A stretch of 64,000 nt of DNA from Rheinheimera sp. MMS21-TC3 (GCF_032229285.1 NZ_CP135084.1:1302001-1366000), one strand, 5' to 3'. Positions 9,647-19,183 are shown, counted from the first letter of the stretch. Notes: a model not told the origin generated them from the sequence alone. Translations and numbers: made by a program.

Positions 9647-9678
9647 GGTTGTTCTCACTGGTATTATTAAGAAATGTT

Positions 9679-10857
9679 ATGCTTAAATCGCGTTACATGT
9701 TTCTATTTATGGCATTAGTTTTATTAAGCATTAAAGCTAATGCCGATACTATATTTGATTTTATTGATTTAGATTTAGCTACAACAAGTAGATACTACTA
9801 TGTGGCGGCTGAGGGTGATTCAAATAATAAATATAGTAAAGGGTTTAAGGCAGAAGCAAAATTTAATTATAAGTATGAAAATATAAGGTTTAACGGTTTG
9901 GCTTTTACTAATTGGGATAGCACTGATGACTCTCGGAGTTATTCTAATATTAGACAAGCAAATATTTATGTTAACAATAATATTTTTACTTTTGGTTTAG
10001 GTGTTGATACTTTCTTTTGGGGAGTGTCTGAATCTATTAATGTGGTAAATGTATTAAATCAATCCGATATTATGGAAAGCCTTGACGGTAAAGTTAAATA
10101 TGGCCAAACCTTTGTTTCTATTAATACTCGATTTTCTAATGGTGATTTTAGCTTTTATTATTTGCCTTTGTTTCAAGAGCAAAGCTTTCCTGAGCGGCCA
10201 TCCTATGGCTTGGCAATATCTAAAAATGCAGTATTTGAACATGATAAAAAGAGAGGTGGAATTGCTGCTCGAGGTTTATTTTATTTTGACCGCCTAGAGT
10301 TTGCTTTATCCTATTTTAAGGGAACTAGACGTAGTGCTTTATTGGCCCGTCATGCAACGGAAATGGCAGTATTAACACCATATTATATCCAAACTGTGAA
10401 CTATCTTGTTGACGGTGTATATATAGCAGAAGACTTTACCCTTAAGTTTGAAGCTAAAACGGGGCTAGAACAAAACGCTGGTTTTACGACTTTTAATTTA
10501 GGCATAGAGTACCCCAGTTATGCATTTTCAAAACTGGTTGAAGAAGTTATTTTTATTGCAGAATATGCGTTTGATGATAGAAAGTTAAGCGCAGAAACAC
10601 ATGGCCAAAATGATATTTTTTTAGGGGGTAAGTTTAACTTTGGCTACAGCGAGCAAGGTAATGTGCGCTTTTTATATAGTTATGATTTTGACTATCGTAG
10701 TCAGTATGCAGAGTTAAGTTATGAATACAGGCTCAATGACTATTTTAGGTTTAAAGCCAAGGCACTCAAAGTTTTATCGGCACCAGAACGAGACCAACGT
10801 TTATATGCACTTTCAGGTGAAGAATTTATTAACTTGAGTTTGCATTATGCTTTTTAA
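9679..10857 (+). CDS. putative outer-membrane beta-barrel protein of the export module
   Basis: A 392-residue protein with a signal peptide (MLKSRYMFLFMALVLL..., cleaved near KANA-DT) and a body of alternating aromatic/polar strands ending in an aromatic residue (LSLHYAF), as in outer-membrane barrels. It resembles the DUF1302-like proteins that travel with RND plus LolA-like genes; I am not certain of the exact family. ATG 9679 gives a clean signal peptide; an upstream in-frame TTG at 9649 would spoil it and has its AAGG directly abutting. It sits after the LolA-like gene as the likely outer-membrane endpoint of export. Confidence 0.7.
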   Translation: MLKSRYMFLFMALVLLSIKANADTIFDFIDLDLATTSRYYYVAAEGDSNNKYSKGFKAEAKFNYKYENIRFNGLAFTNWDSTDDSRSYSNIRQANIYVNNNIFTFGLGVDTFFWGVSESINVVNVLNQSDIMESLDGKVKYGQTFVSINTRFSNGDFSFYYLPLFQEQSFPERPSYGLAISKNAVFEHDKKRGGIAARGLFYFDRLEFALSYFKGTRRSALLARHATEMAVLTPYYIQTVNYLVDGVYIAEDFTLKFEAKTGLEQNAGFTTFNLGIEYPSYAFSKLVEEVIFIAEYAFDDRKLSAETHGQNDIFLGGKFNFGYSEQGNVRFLYSYDFDYRSQYAELSYEYRLNDYFRFKAKALKVLSAPERDQRLYALSGEEFINLSLHYAF

Positions 10858-10891
10858 TGTATGTTATGTTTAGAGCTAACCGTTTTATGAG

Positions 10892-11575
10892 TTGGAATTG
10901 ATTGCTTTACCTAGTTTTCAAGAAATAATTTCGCATAGAGTTGAGTTAAGTATCATTCATGATCTTAACTATCAAAAAAAACTACTCGGTCATAATCTTT
11001 ATTTACCTAAGCAAATGCAGTCTCTGCTTTTAAAGCGTAAATGTGAATTTTTAGCTGGAAGATGGTGTGCAGTTAAAGCTATGCAACTATTAGGAGTACA
11101 GGGAGTCAGCCAGCCTTTAATAGGCAAATATAATGAACCAGTCTGGCCAAAAGGGGTAATGGGGAGTATTAGCCATACCCATAGAACAGCCGTTGCAATT
11201 ACAATACATACTCATTCCCAGATCCAAGGGATAGGTATAGATCGCGAAAAACTAATTAATATAGCTATGGCAAACCGGTTTGCCAATAAAATACTTTCTG
11301 CAAAAGAGCAGACCTTGGGTTGTGCGTTTTTTAATTTTGAGTTATTTGTTACTATTGGTTTTTCCTGCAAAGAAGCATTGTTTAAAGCCATATTTCCACA
11401 GATCCTGCGAGTTGTTAATTTTGACGTTGCTCAGATCACTCAGATAAATTTAAAAGATAAAATGGTTGAGTTAACTATAAAACAAAATTTGAGTGAAAAT
11501 TTATATATAGGACGAAAAGTCCAAGCCTTTTACCAAGAGTTTTCAGGCGCAATAGAATCTTATGTAATTGTTTAA
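10892..11575 (+). CDS. 4'-phosphopantetheinyl transferase, EntD type
   Basis: A 227-residue transferase that moves phosphopantetheine from CoA to a carrier-protein serine. Diagnostic motifs are GSISHTH (residues 91-97), GIGIDRE with the magnesium-binding Asp/Glu (113-119) and FSCKEALFK (157-165). It uses TTG 10892; the next in-frame ATG would remove the N-terminal third. It is 34 nt after the outer-membrane protein and on the same strand. It closes the cluster and presumably activates the ACP at 5160-5432, since PKS/NRPS-like carriers are poorly modified by AcpS. Confidence 0.92.
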   Translation: MELIALPSFQEIISHRVELSIIHDLNYQKKLLGHNLYLPKQMQSLLLKRKCEFLAGRWCAVKAMQLLGVQGVSQPLIGKYNEPVWPKGVMGSISHTHRTAVAITIHTHSQIQGIGIDREKLINIAMANRFANKILSAKEQTLGCAFFNFELFVTIGFSCKEALFKAIFPQILRVVNFDVAQITQINLKDKMVELTIKQNLSENLYIGRKVQAFYQEFSGAIESYVIV

Positions 11576-11863
11576 AGTTTATGTCTATAACTGGCGTCTG
11601 TAGGGTATACATAACAGCAACTACACCTTTTGGTGAGCTCAGAATGGCAATAGCGCCGCCAGTTTTCCTAGGCGTTAGCGCAAGGTAACCCTTTGAACAA
11701 TGTAGCGAGGTGATTATATGGCTCTAATCCGTTGATGTTTTTTTACGGTTTCAAAGATGCTGAACTCGGAGAAAGAGCAGTTGCAGAAGGTAGAAAAACA
11801 GGCCGCTTAAAATGGTCAGTGGTGATAACTAACTTGAAAACACTGAGCTTTTAGCTGTATAAA
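11576..11863. other. non-coding gap after the acyl/sulfur cluster
   Basis: About 290 bases separate the cluster from the convergent DUF3087 gene. The stretch contains one short frame (11735-11854, 39 codons, ATG) with no recognisable family; I do not count it as a gene. No clear intrinsic terminator is visible. It marks the transition from the A+T-rich cluster to DNA of more balanced composition. Confidence 0.5.
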
Positions 11864-12370
11864 CTAAAACTGTTGTAAAATTTGCTCGTTATAATCATCA
11901 GGGTTTAGACTTACCTGATATTTTTCAGCTAAGCGATCTAGTTCTAATTGGGCAAGGCTTAGCTCTTCCATACTTATAGTATTATCGTCTAAATTCCATA
12001 ATAAACGTGAGCCAGCATAACTGTATTGTATAGCTACTAGTGCATCTATATTACCAGCTTGGCTAGCAGCTTTTAACTTAGGCATTTTGCGGGTTATTTT
12101 GTTTAGAGCTTGTTTTAAATCCCACACATATACTACTTCTGTCATAAAAGGATGGCTGCGGTATTTATTTAATAACCAGCCAATAGTGATTGTGGTTACT
12201 ACTACACCAAGCAAGTTCCAATGAAAATGGCTGCCACTGTCATCCGGAAACAGCAAAATAAGTGTTTGAGCTATGGCTAAACTGCCTATAACTAACATAG
12301 CAATACAGCCGGTAATAACACGGTTTAAATGCTTACGGTATCGCGCTTTATCAATTTTAATCAGTTGCAT
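11864..12370 (-). CDS. DUF3087 family membrane protein
   Basis: A 168-residue protein with two predicted membrane segments (about residues 16-40 and 48-66, 'CIAMLVIGSLAIAQTLILLF' and 'LLGVVVTTITIGWLL'), followed by a soluble C-terminal helical part. It matches my recollection of the DUF3087 family of marine gammaproteobacteria. Function is unknown. It lies 29 nt downstream of the RND permease on the same strand, but such proteins are also found alone, so a role in efflux should not be assumed. Confidence 0.7.
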   Translation of the reverse strand: MQLIKIDKARYRKHLNRVITGCIAMLVIGSLAIAQTLILLFPDDSGSHFHWNLLGVVVTTITIGWLLNKYRSHPFMTEVVYVWDLKQALNKITRKMPKLKAASQAGNIDALVAIQYSYAGSRLLWNLDDNTISMEELSLAQLELDRLAEKYQVSLNPDDYNEQILQQF

Positions 12371-12399
12371 AGTGAGTTAAAACCATCCCGTAATATTAG

Positions 12400-15300
12400 T
12401 TAATCTTTGCTTGGCTTAGCTTTGCGTAAGTTGTCGCCAAGTACCAGCATGCAGGGCGTTAAAAATAGCGTTAACAAAGTAGCAAAAGTTAAGCCTCCAG
12501 CAATGGCGCTAGATAACTGAGTCCACCACTGTGTTGATGGTGCCCCAAAGCCTAAGCTTGGTTCTAGTAGGTTAACGTTTAGAGCCAGCACCATAGGCAT
12601 TAAACCTAAGACTGTAGTGACAGAGGTTAGCAACACCGGGCGTAAGCGTAGGCAACCTGTTTCTAATGCTGCCTCTAATGCAGATAAACCACTACTTCGC
12701 ATTTCATTATAAGTATCAATTAAAACAATATTGTTATTTACAACTATGCCGGCAAGGCCAATAATTCCCATACCTACCATAACAATACCAAAGCTTTGGC
12801 CGTTAATAAGTAAGCCTAATAATACGCCAGCAGTAGAAAACACTATGGCCGATAATACTAACAAGCTTTGATACCAGCTATTAAACTGCACCAGCAGAAT
12901 CATTAACATTAAAAAGATAGCAGTTGCAAAAGCGCCCATTAAAAAGCTCATAGCTTCTTGCTGATCTGCACTTTCACCAGCAGTTTTAACTTTAACATTT
13001 TCTGGCAGTTTAATATCACTGGCCAGCAGTGCAGTTAAGCGCTCACTGACCTGTGCGCCCAGCGCGAGGTCACTTTTAATAGTAATAGCACGATTACCAT
13101 CAATACGTTTAATTACACTGGTTTTGGCTGCAGGTACTAACTGAATAAAGTTACTAAGCGGCACTTGGCCCCTAGGGGTTTGAATAGTTAAGCTGCCTAG
13201 TTGATCTAAGGATCGCCATTGCTCTGGAAACCGTACTCTTATATCTACTTCATCACTGGCATATTCTGGCCTAAATTTAGCTAGCAATAAACCATTACTG
13301 ACCATTTGCACAGCATTACCAACGGTTAAAACATCAGCGCCAAAGCGGGCTGCGGCAGCGCGATCTACTTCTATGCGCCATTCAATGCCGGGTAAGCTGC
13401 GATCATCTTGAATATCAACAAAACCGCCCATTTTCTCCATTTGTTGAATAATTAGGCTAACAGCTTGTTCAGTCGCATGAGGATCATCACTGCTTACTTG
13501 CAGCTCTATTGGTTTACCTGCAGCTGGGCCTTCTTGCTGTTGGCGAAACTCTAGAATAATCCCCGGTAGATCCTGGGTTAGGCTGCGCATATCATTTAAG
13601 ATTGCATCTGCTTTGCGTCGTTCAAACCAGTCGATAAACTGAAATTGCAAAATACCAATAACATCGGGGGCTAACTCGCCACTGCTACTGGCTAACGAAC
13701 GAGCATATAAGGCTTTAACTTCGGCTAAACCTAATAAGCGTTGCTCAACTTGCTTTAATAAAGCATCTTTTTCATAAATCGACATATCGCCACGGGCTCT
13801 TACCCAAACCTGAGCCGACTCGGGCTCTACTTTGGGGAAAAACTCCATGCCATAATTATATTTACCATAGGCAACAAAAATAAGTGCCATAGCGGCCAGT
13901 AATCCGGTTAAAGTTTTGCCAGGGTGGCGTAATAACCGGCTAAGCAAAGTACGATAAGCTTTACCCGCAGTAGTCGCCTTTACCTGATGCGGGCTAGACT
14001 GGACGCGGCCAATACCGCCCATAACTGGCAGAAAAATAAGTGCCATAAACATAGAGGCGACTAAACAAAGGATCACCGTTGCCGGTAAGTACTTCATAAA
14101 TTGACCAACAACCCCAGGCCAAAATAATAACGGCATAAAAACTACAACAGTAGTAGCAGTAGAGGCGATAATAGGCCAAGCCATACGGCCTGCCGCATTA
14201 GCCCAAGCTTGTTTAGGTCTTTGCCCTTCACTTAGGTTTCTATCGGCTAGCTCACTTACTACTACAGCACCATCAACTAGCATGCCGGCAACTAAAATAA
14301 GGGCAAACAGCACGATAATATTCATGGTATAGCCAAGGGCGAAAATCATTAAAATTCCGGCGAAGAAAGCACCAGGAATAGTAATCCCTACAAGCACTGC
14401 CGAGCGTACACCCATAGTTGCTACAATTAAAATCAGAACTAAAACCACAGCGGCCAATACATTATTAAGTAAGTCAGACAGCATGTTTTTGACTTCTTTA
14501 GACTGATCCATAATGTAGTTAATATGTATACCCTCTGGAAACAGAGTACTGGCTTGGTCAATTAATGCTTTGGTTTGTTCTATGGTAGAAATAATATTAG
14601 CGCCAGAGCGTTTTTTTACTTCTAGCACTACGGCAGGTTGGCCATTTATACGGGCAAAGCCAAGCGGATCTTTAAAGCTACGGCTAATAGTAGCAACATC
14701 GCCAAAAGTAATAACAGTATCGCCGTCAACCTTAATTGGCATGGATAACACATCATTTAAATCTTCAATAACACCCGGCACTTTCATGGCTAAGCGGCCA
14801 GCACCTGTGTCTAAGCTACCGGCAGCAACTAATCTATTATTATTAGATACCAGCCTAAATAGTTGCTGGTAATCAAGGCCATAGCCTTCAAGCACTTGGG
14901 GATCAACCACAATTTCTAATAAGTCTTCACGATCACCGCCAATATCTACCTCTAGCACTTCAGGGATAGCTTCAATATTCTCTTGTAGTTGTCGTGCTAT
15001 ATACACCAGTTGGTTTTCAGAGATGGGCCCAGATAAACCTATGGAAAGTACCGGAAATAACGCAACGTTAATTTCATTGACAGTAGGCTCATCTGCTTCA
15101 CTGGGTAACTTAGCGCGTGCGGCATCAACTTTAACCCGAACATCAGCCAAAGCTTGCTCGGCATTAAAGCCAGCATCAAACTCTAGCATTACCGAGGCAT
15201 GGCCCTCGCTAGAGGTCGAGGTCATCTTTTTAATGCCTTCAAGCGAGCGCAACTCGTGCTCCATAGGCCGAACTAATAACCGCTCACCATCTTCAGGGCT

Positions 15301-15465
15301 AATGCCATCAAGCGACATTGAAACATACATCATGGGTATGGCAACGTCGGGGTTGGCTTCTTTAGGTATTGTTTTATAGGCGGTAATGCCGGCAATAAAT
15401 AAAAATAACAGCAGCATTAAACTGGCGCGGCTGCGACCAATAGCGGCTTGGATTATGGCGTTCAT
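12400..15465 (-). CDS. RND efflux permease (AcrB/HAE family)
   Basis: A 1021-residue inner-membrane pump subunit with the typical duplicated architecture: membrane helix 1, porter domain, helices 2-6, then a repeat. Helix 4 carries the proton-relay acidic residues in 'GMLVDGAVVVSELADR'. The C-terminal half has 'GLAGIVVNNNIVLIDTYNE', where Asn replaces Asp as in some AcrB-like divisions. It overlaps the adaptor gene by 4 nt (ATGA), so the two are translationally coupled. No outer-membrane channel gene is adjacent; it probably uses a TolC-type channel encoded elsewhere. Substrate unknown. Confidence 0.93.
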   Translation of the reverse strand: MNAIIQAAIGRSRASLMLLLFLFIAGITAYKTIPKEANPDVAIPMMYVSMSLDGISPEDGERLLVRPMEHELRSLEGIKKMTSTSSEGHASVMLEFDAGFNAEQALADVRVKVDAARAKLPSEADEPTVNEINVALFPVLSIGLSGPISENQLVYIARQLQENIEAIPEVLEVDIGGDREDLLEIVVDPQVLEGYGLDYQQLFRLVSNNNRLVAAGSLDTGAGRLAMKVPGVIEDLNDVLSMPIKVDGDTVITFGDVATISRSFKDPLGFARINGQPAVVLEVKKRSGANIISTIEQTKALIDQASTLFPEGIHINYIMDQSKEVKNMLSDLLNNVLAAVVLVLILIVATMGVRSAVLVGITIPGAFFAGILMIFALGYTMNIIVLFALILVAGMLVDGAVVVSELADRNLSEGQRPKQAWANAAGRMAWPIIASTATTVVVFMPLLFWPGVVGQFMKYLPATVILCLVASMFMALIFLPVMGGIGRVQSSPHQVKATTAGKAYRTLLSRLLRHPGKTLTGLLAAMALIFVAYGKYNYGMEFFPKVEPESAQVWVRARGDMSIYEKDALLKQVEQRLLGLAEVKALYARSLASSSGELAPDVIGILQFQFIDWFERRKADAILNDMRSLTQDLPGIILEFRQQQEGPAAGKPIELQVSSDDPHATEQAVSLIIQQMEKMGGFVDIQDDRSLPGIEWRIEVDRAAAARFGADVLTVGNAVQMVSNGLLLAKFRPEYASDEVDIRVRFPEQWRSLDQLGSLTIQTPRGQVPLSNFIQLVPAAKTSVIKRIDGNRAITIKSDLALGAQVSERLTALLASDIKLPENVKVKTAGESADQQEAMSFLMGAFATAIFLMLMILLVQFNSWYQSLLVLSAIVFSTAGVLLGLLINGQSFGIVMVGMGIIGLAGIVVNNNIVLIDTYNEMRSSGLSALEAALETGCLRLRPVLLTSVTTVLGLMPMVLALNVNLLEPSLGFGAPSTQWWTQLSSAIAGGLTFATLLTLFLTPCMLVLGDNLRKAKPSKD

Positions 15466-16556
15466 GCTTTAGTCCCTGCCGCCTGTGTTTGTAATTGCAC
15501 TTGAACTTTAGCGCCGGCCTTAACAAAGCCAGCACCTTGGGTAATTATTTGCACCCGATCGGGCAAGCCGCTCACTTGGGCGCCGTCGTTAGTTGCAGAT
15601 AAAATTTGTACTGGATAAAACTCTACTTGCTGTTGCTCATTGACGACTGCCACAGCTAAATTACCTGTGCTGTCTAGGCTAAGTAGGGCAGGTGAAATAA
15701 AATGGGCAGGCACTGGCGCTAATTGCACTTCGACAGTGGCACTACCGCCGGCTATGCGCCATAACTCTGGGTTGGGCACTGTTACTTCAATATAAAAACT
15801 GCGGGTAGCTGTATCAGCGGTATAACTGATAAAACTAAGCTTACCGCTAAGTTCTCGGCCGTCTAACAAGCGTAACTTTACCGCTTGGCCTTGCTGCAAT
15901 GCTGCTATATGTTGCTGCGGAATTTGTGCGCTGACTTTTAACTGGTCAATTTGCACCAGTTGCATTAAATCTGTGCCTACTTGAACCACATCTCCCAGTT
16001 CAATATGACGGCGATCAACCACACCATTAAAGGCCGCTATAGGCTGAATTTGGCTAAGGGCTAATTGTGCGCGTTGATACTCAGCTTCTGCTTTTGCCAA
16101 TTCACTTTCTAAGCGGGTTAGTTCAGTGGCAGATAAAAACTTAGCTTTACCTAAGGTACGAGCACTAGCTAACTCATCTGTTTTTAAGGTTAAATTTGCT
16201 TTAGCTTGCTTTAATAGTGCAGTACGACCTTCATCAGATAAACGTAGTAACTTATCACCTTGCGCCACTTTATCGCCTTGTTGTACTAACAACTCAGTGA
16301 CAGTACCGGCTTGCTGAGATTTTATGCTGACATTGCGCCAAGGCATAATATGGCCTTGAGCCACTTGGGTTAGCTGGTAAGGCGAAGCTTGTGACCAGCG
16401 AGTTTCAACTAATGGTAATTGTTCGGCTGCTATTTGCTGCTCAGCTGGCGGCTGTTGTTTAGCGCTGTAGTTATCACCACTAAGCAACCATAATAGTAGT
16501 ACTACCGCGATAATAATGGCGATAAAAACAGGAGAAGCAGCGAGCTTTTTAAACAT
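15462..16556 (-). CDS. RND efflux periplasmic adaptor subunit (MFP/HlyD family)
   Basis: A 364-residue membrane-fusion protein: an N-terminal anchor (residues 10-27), a lipoyl-like half motif ('VTELLVQQGDKVAQGDKLLRL'), an alpha-helical hairpin (about 118-160), the second lipoyl half ('FNGVVDRRHIELGDVVQVG') and beta-barrel/membrane-proximal domains. It bridges the permease to an outer-membrane channel. It is first in a two-gene operon with the permease. No regulator gene adjoins it. Confidence 0.92.
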   Translation of the reverse strand: MFKKLAASPVFIAIIIAVVLLLWLLSGDNYSAKQQPPAEQQIAAEQLPLVETRWSQASPYQLTQVAQGHIMPWRNVSIKSQQAGTVTELLVQQGDKVAQGDKLLRLSDEGRTALLKQAKANLTLKTDELASARTLGKAKFLSATELTRLESELAKAEAEYQRAQLALSQIQPIAAFNGVVDRRHIELGDVVQVGTDLMQLVQIDQLKVSAQIPQQHIAALQQGQAVKLRLLDGRELSGKLSFISYTADTATRSFYIEVTVPNPELWRIAGGSATVEVQLAPVPAHFISPALLSLDSTGNLAVAVVNEQQQVEFYPVQILSATNDGAQVSGLPDRVQIITQGAGFVKAGAKVQVQLQTQAAGTKA

Positions 16557-16715
16557 GAGCGTTCCTTGGTGAAATAGCAGACAGTTATAATGGCAGCTTA
16601 ATTGAGCTGAGAATACCTATATCAAGGAATACCAGCAAGCTGATAACTGTAAGTAAGTTTTGCGATCTTAACATGAAGTTATAAGCAAAGTGGTTATAGT
16701 TAAATAAAGCACGGC

Positions 16716-16747
16716 AAAAAAAAGCCCCTGTTATGCAGAGGCTTTTT
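16716..16747 (-). terminator. intrinsic terminator after the TonB-dependent receptor gene
   Basis: AGCCCCTG and CAGAGGCT pair around a 5-nt loop with one mismatch. On the minus strand the hairpin is followed by a run of eight T (16715-16722 region). It lies 15 nt downstream of the receptor stop. Confidence 0.8.
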
Positions 16748-16761
16748 ACCACAGGCTATAA

Positions 16762-18840
16762 TTAGAAGCTGTAACTTATACCTAGTTCAAAAGAACGCTC
16801 TGGGCCAACATAAATACCTTGGCGTAGACCTGTTATGTAACGTTTATCTGTTAGGTTTTTAACCGAGCCAAATAGTCGAGTATTGTCAGCTAAGTTATAT
16901 TGTGCAGTTAAGTCTAGTACCGTGTAAGAAGGCATTAAGCCACCCCAGATCCCACCGGCTGCATTTGCTGGTATATCAACTCTATTGCTGGCATCACCAT
17001 ATTGCTCGCCACGGTGATGGGCTGTTAATGCTGTACTTAGTTTTTCGTGTTGATAATTTAGCGCTAGATTTGCAATGATTTTGGGTGCATAAGGCAAACG
17101 ATTACCTTGATTATCACCACTAGTAAACTCTGATTTTGGCACCCAAGTAGCGTTAGTATCGATACTAAAACCGCCACCTAGCTCATAACCTAACATAAAT
17201 TCCATGCCGTAATGTTCAGTTTTACCGCCATTAGATTGTGATAAATTAGGATCGCTATTGCCAGTAACAACTTGATTATTAAAGTTCATTAAAAATGCGG
17301 CAACCTCATAATTAACTGCACCTTGTTTACCGCGTAAGCCTAATTCATAGTTGGTAGAGCGCTCACCATCTAGTTGCTGATCGGTCAAGCCATCTAAGGC
17401 TACGCCGTTAGACGCTGGCGAAAATGCCCGATATACACCACCATATAACTGGGCAGATTGGCTTAAGTTATAAGTTAAACCAACACCTGGTAAATACTCA
17501 GTGTTACTGGTTTTAGCCGTAGCATTATTATCGGTTAATATAATTCGCTTTTGCTCATAAGACTCGACCCGTAAGCCGGGTGTTATGGCAAGGCTATCAC
17601 TTAATTCAATTCTGCTTTGGGCATAGCCAGCGACACTGTTGGCAGAGTCGATAATATGTCTATCATTAACACCCGTTCTATCTGCACTGCGCACGGCTCT
17701 AATGCGAGTATCATTGGCTTCTTCTTGCATAAAACGCAGACCAAACTCACTGCTACTAAGCAGACCAAACAGGTTATGATCAATGCTTAAACGCGTTTCG
17801 ATACCTTTACGATCAAAGGTGCGATTATTACCGGTTAAGCTATCGGTATACACCCAGCGGCCTGCTGTGTTAGAGGCTGCTGTATCAACATTATAACGCC
17901 AGTAATCACGGCTAACTTCGCTCCAATATGCCACTGTCTTTAAAGTTGCTTGGCTAGAAATAGACCATTCGTGGTTAATATCAAAAGCGGTTCGGTCAGT
18001 TAAAAAATAATCGTCTGGGGCAGGGTTGTAGTCGGCACCGGCATTATAATCGCCAAGTAATAAACCACGATAAGAAATATTGGCATCATTTTCATAACGC
18101 GATACTTTAATGCCTAGCTTTTGATTATTAGCAAAAACAACTCCAGCTTTAGCCATAATATCGGTCATTTCATAGTCTTTATCCATATAGCCATCACTAC
18201 TAGCATGGGTAGCCACTATGCCGGCAAAAGCATCGCCAGAAGTTGTTTTACCGCCAGCTTCAATATTAACTTCTTGCATATTAAACGAGCCAGCGCGCGC
18301 AGTTAACTTAACACCATCATCAGGAGTTTTGGTTTGATAATTTACCACACCGCCAATGGTAGAAGGGCCATAGCGCAAAGATGCCGAGCCTTTTAATACT
18401 TCAACTTGTTCTACCCGCTGAATGCGAGGATTAAAATAACGATCGTTACCTACAAATAAACCAGGGGCTACTGGCACGCCATCTTCTAGCATTAGTGATT
18501 TTGATTCGCTGGCAGATAAACCACGGATGCCAAAATTGGCGACAATAGCGGTTTCTTCTTCACTTTTAATATTAATACCAGGAATACGGCGCAGAATATC
18601 TTCAGTAGATAATGGCTGGATTTGCTCAATTTGTTTGCGATCCACTATAACGACAGTACCGGTTTGCTCTAATAAAACAGGCACAGAGTCACCCACAATT
18701 CGGATAACTTCTAAAGTAGGCATAATGGTTTTTCGCTCAACTTTAGCTTCACTCGTAACAGTTTCTTGCTGAGCTAAGGTGCTTAGCGATACAAAGGCTA
18801 GGGTTACCGCTACCGATAAGCGAGACAAGTTAGTCCGCAT
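16762..18840 (-). CDS. TonB-dependent receptor, probable ferric-chelate uptake
   Basis: A 692-residue outer-membrane receptor with a signal peptide (cleaved near LSTLA-QQ), an N-terminal plug domain with 'STEDILRRIPGINI' and 'GIRGLSASESKSLMLEDGVP', a 22-strand-type barrel, and the C-terminal aromatic ending ELGISYSF. It imports a large iron complex or other nutrient with TonB energy. Two Fur-box-like sites lie upstream (18859-18874, 18901-18923), supporting iron control. No siderophore enzymes or ABC importer are adjacent, so the ligand is unknown. Organisation of the plug is reminiscent of FecA-like receptors. Confidence 0.92.
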   Translation of the reverse strand: MRTNLSRLSVAVTLAFVSLSTLAQQETVTSEAKVERKTIMPTLEVIRIVGDSVPVLLEQTGTVVIVDRKQIEQIQPLSTEDILRRIPGINIKSEEETAIVANFGIRGLSASESKSLMLEDGVPVAPGLFVGNDRYFNPRIQRVEQVEVLKGSASLRYGPSTIGGVVNYQTKTPDDGVKLTARAGSFNMQEVNIEAGGKTTSGDAFAGIVATHASSDGYMDKDYEMTDIMAKAGVVFANNQKLGIKVSRYENDANISYRGLLLGDYNAGADYNPAPDDYFLTDRTAFDINHEWSISSQATLKTVAYWSEVSRDYWRYNVDTAASNTAGRWVYTDSLTGNNRTFDRKGIETRLSIDHNLFGLLSSSEFGLRFMQEEANDTRIRAVRSADRTGVNDRHIIDSANSVAGYAQSRIELSDSLAITPGLRVESYEQKRIILTDNNATAKTSNTEYLPGVGLTYNLSQSAQLYGGVYRAFSPASNGVALDGLTDQQLDGERSTNYELGLRGKQGAVNYEVAAFLMNFNNQVVTGNSDPNLSQSNGGKTEHYGMEFMLGYELGGGFSIDTNATWVPKSEFTSGDNQGNRLPYAPKIIANLALNYQHEKLSTALTAHHRGEQYGDASNRVDIPANAAGGIWGGLMPSYTVLDLTAQYNLADNTRLFGSVKNLTDKRYITGLRQGIYVGPERSFELGISYSF

Positions 18841-19183
18841 AACAACTCCAAATATTAAGAATGAGAATTAGAACGGGCGCATTAGAACACGGACCTTAAT
18901 GCGAATCAATATCATTACTAATGTTTTTTTAAGTAATAAGCCACTTTTTATTTATGCCACTTAACAGTAGCTATTAGTTGTCACTCAGATGTGATGTGCT
19001 AAGCAGACTGTAAATCTTTATCAAATAAAGCGAATAGGGCTAATTTGGCCTATATTGCTACTTTTTTATGCGAAATTAGCCAGAAATAACAGATATTGGC
19101 AGTTATCTGTTGCACATCCATGTAGAATGCACTTTTAAAAGCTAGTTCAGCTTTTACACTAGTACATATTTGTAGGAAAATTG
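18841..19183. other. intergenic region between divergent receptor and DUF6172-like gene
   Basis: This 343-base gap holds the Fur-like sites, a 9-bp inverted repeat GGCTAATTT/AAATTAGCC (19038-19046 and 19073-19081), and a 7-bp hairpin AAAAGCT/AGCTTTT with a 5-nt loop (19137-19155), 28 nt before the plus-strand start codon. No gene is visible in it. Confidence 0.5.
18859..18923 (-). promoter_or_regulatory. Fur-box-like sites upstream of the TonB-dependent receptor
   Basis: Read on the minus strand, 18904-18923 gives TAGTAATGATATTGATTCGC, close to the GATAATGAT-AATCATTATC consensus. A second, weaker site, GAATGAGAATTAGAAC, is at 18859-18874, 19 nt from the receptor start codon. Similarity was judged by eye. 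Confidence 0.55.

Noticed and set aside
11576..11735. Possible integron attC-like element (GGCGTTAGC motif)
   Set aside because: Core-site consensus RYYYAAC/GTTRRRY is not matched and there is no convincing paired arm.
11735..11854. 39-codon frame between the PPTase and DUF3087 genes
   Set aside because: No family recognised and no ribosome-binding site; too short to support.
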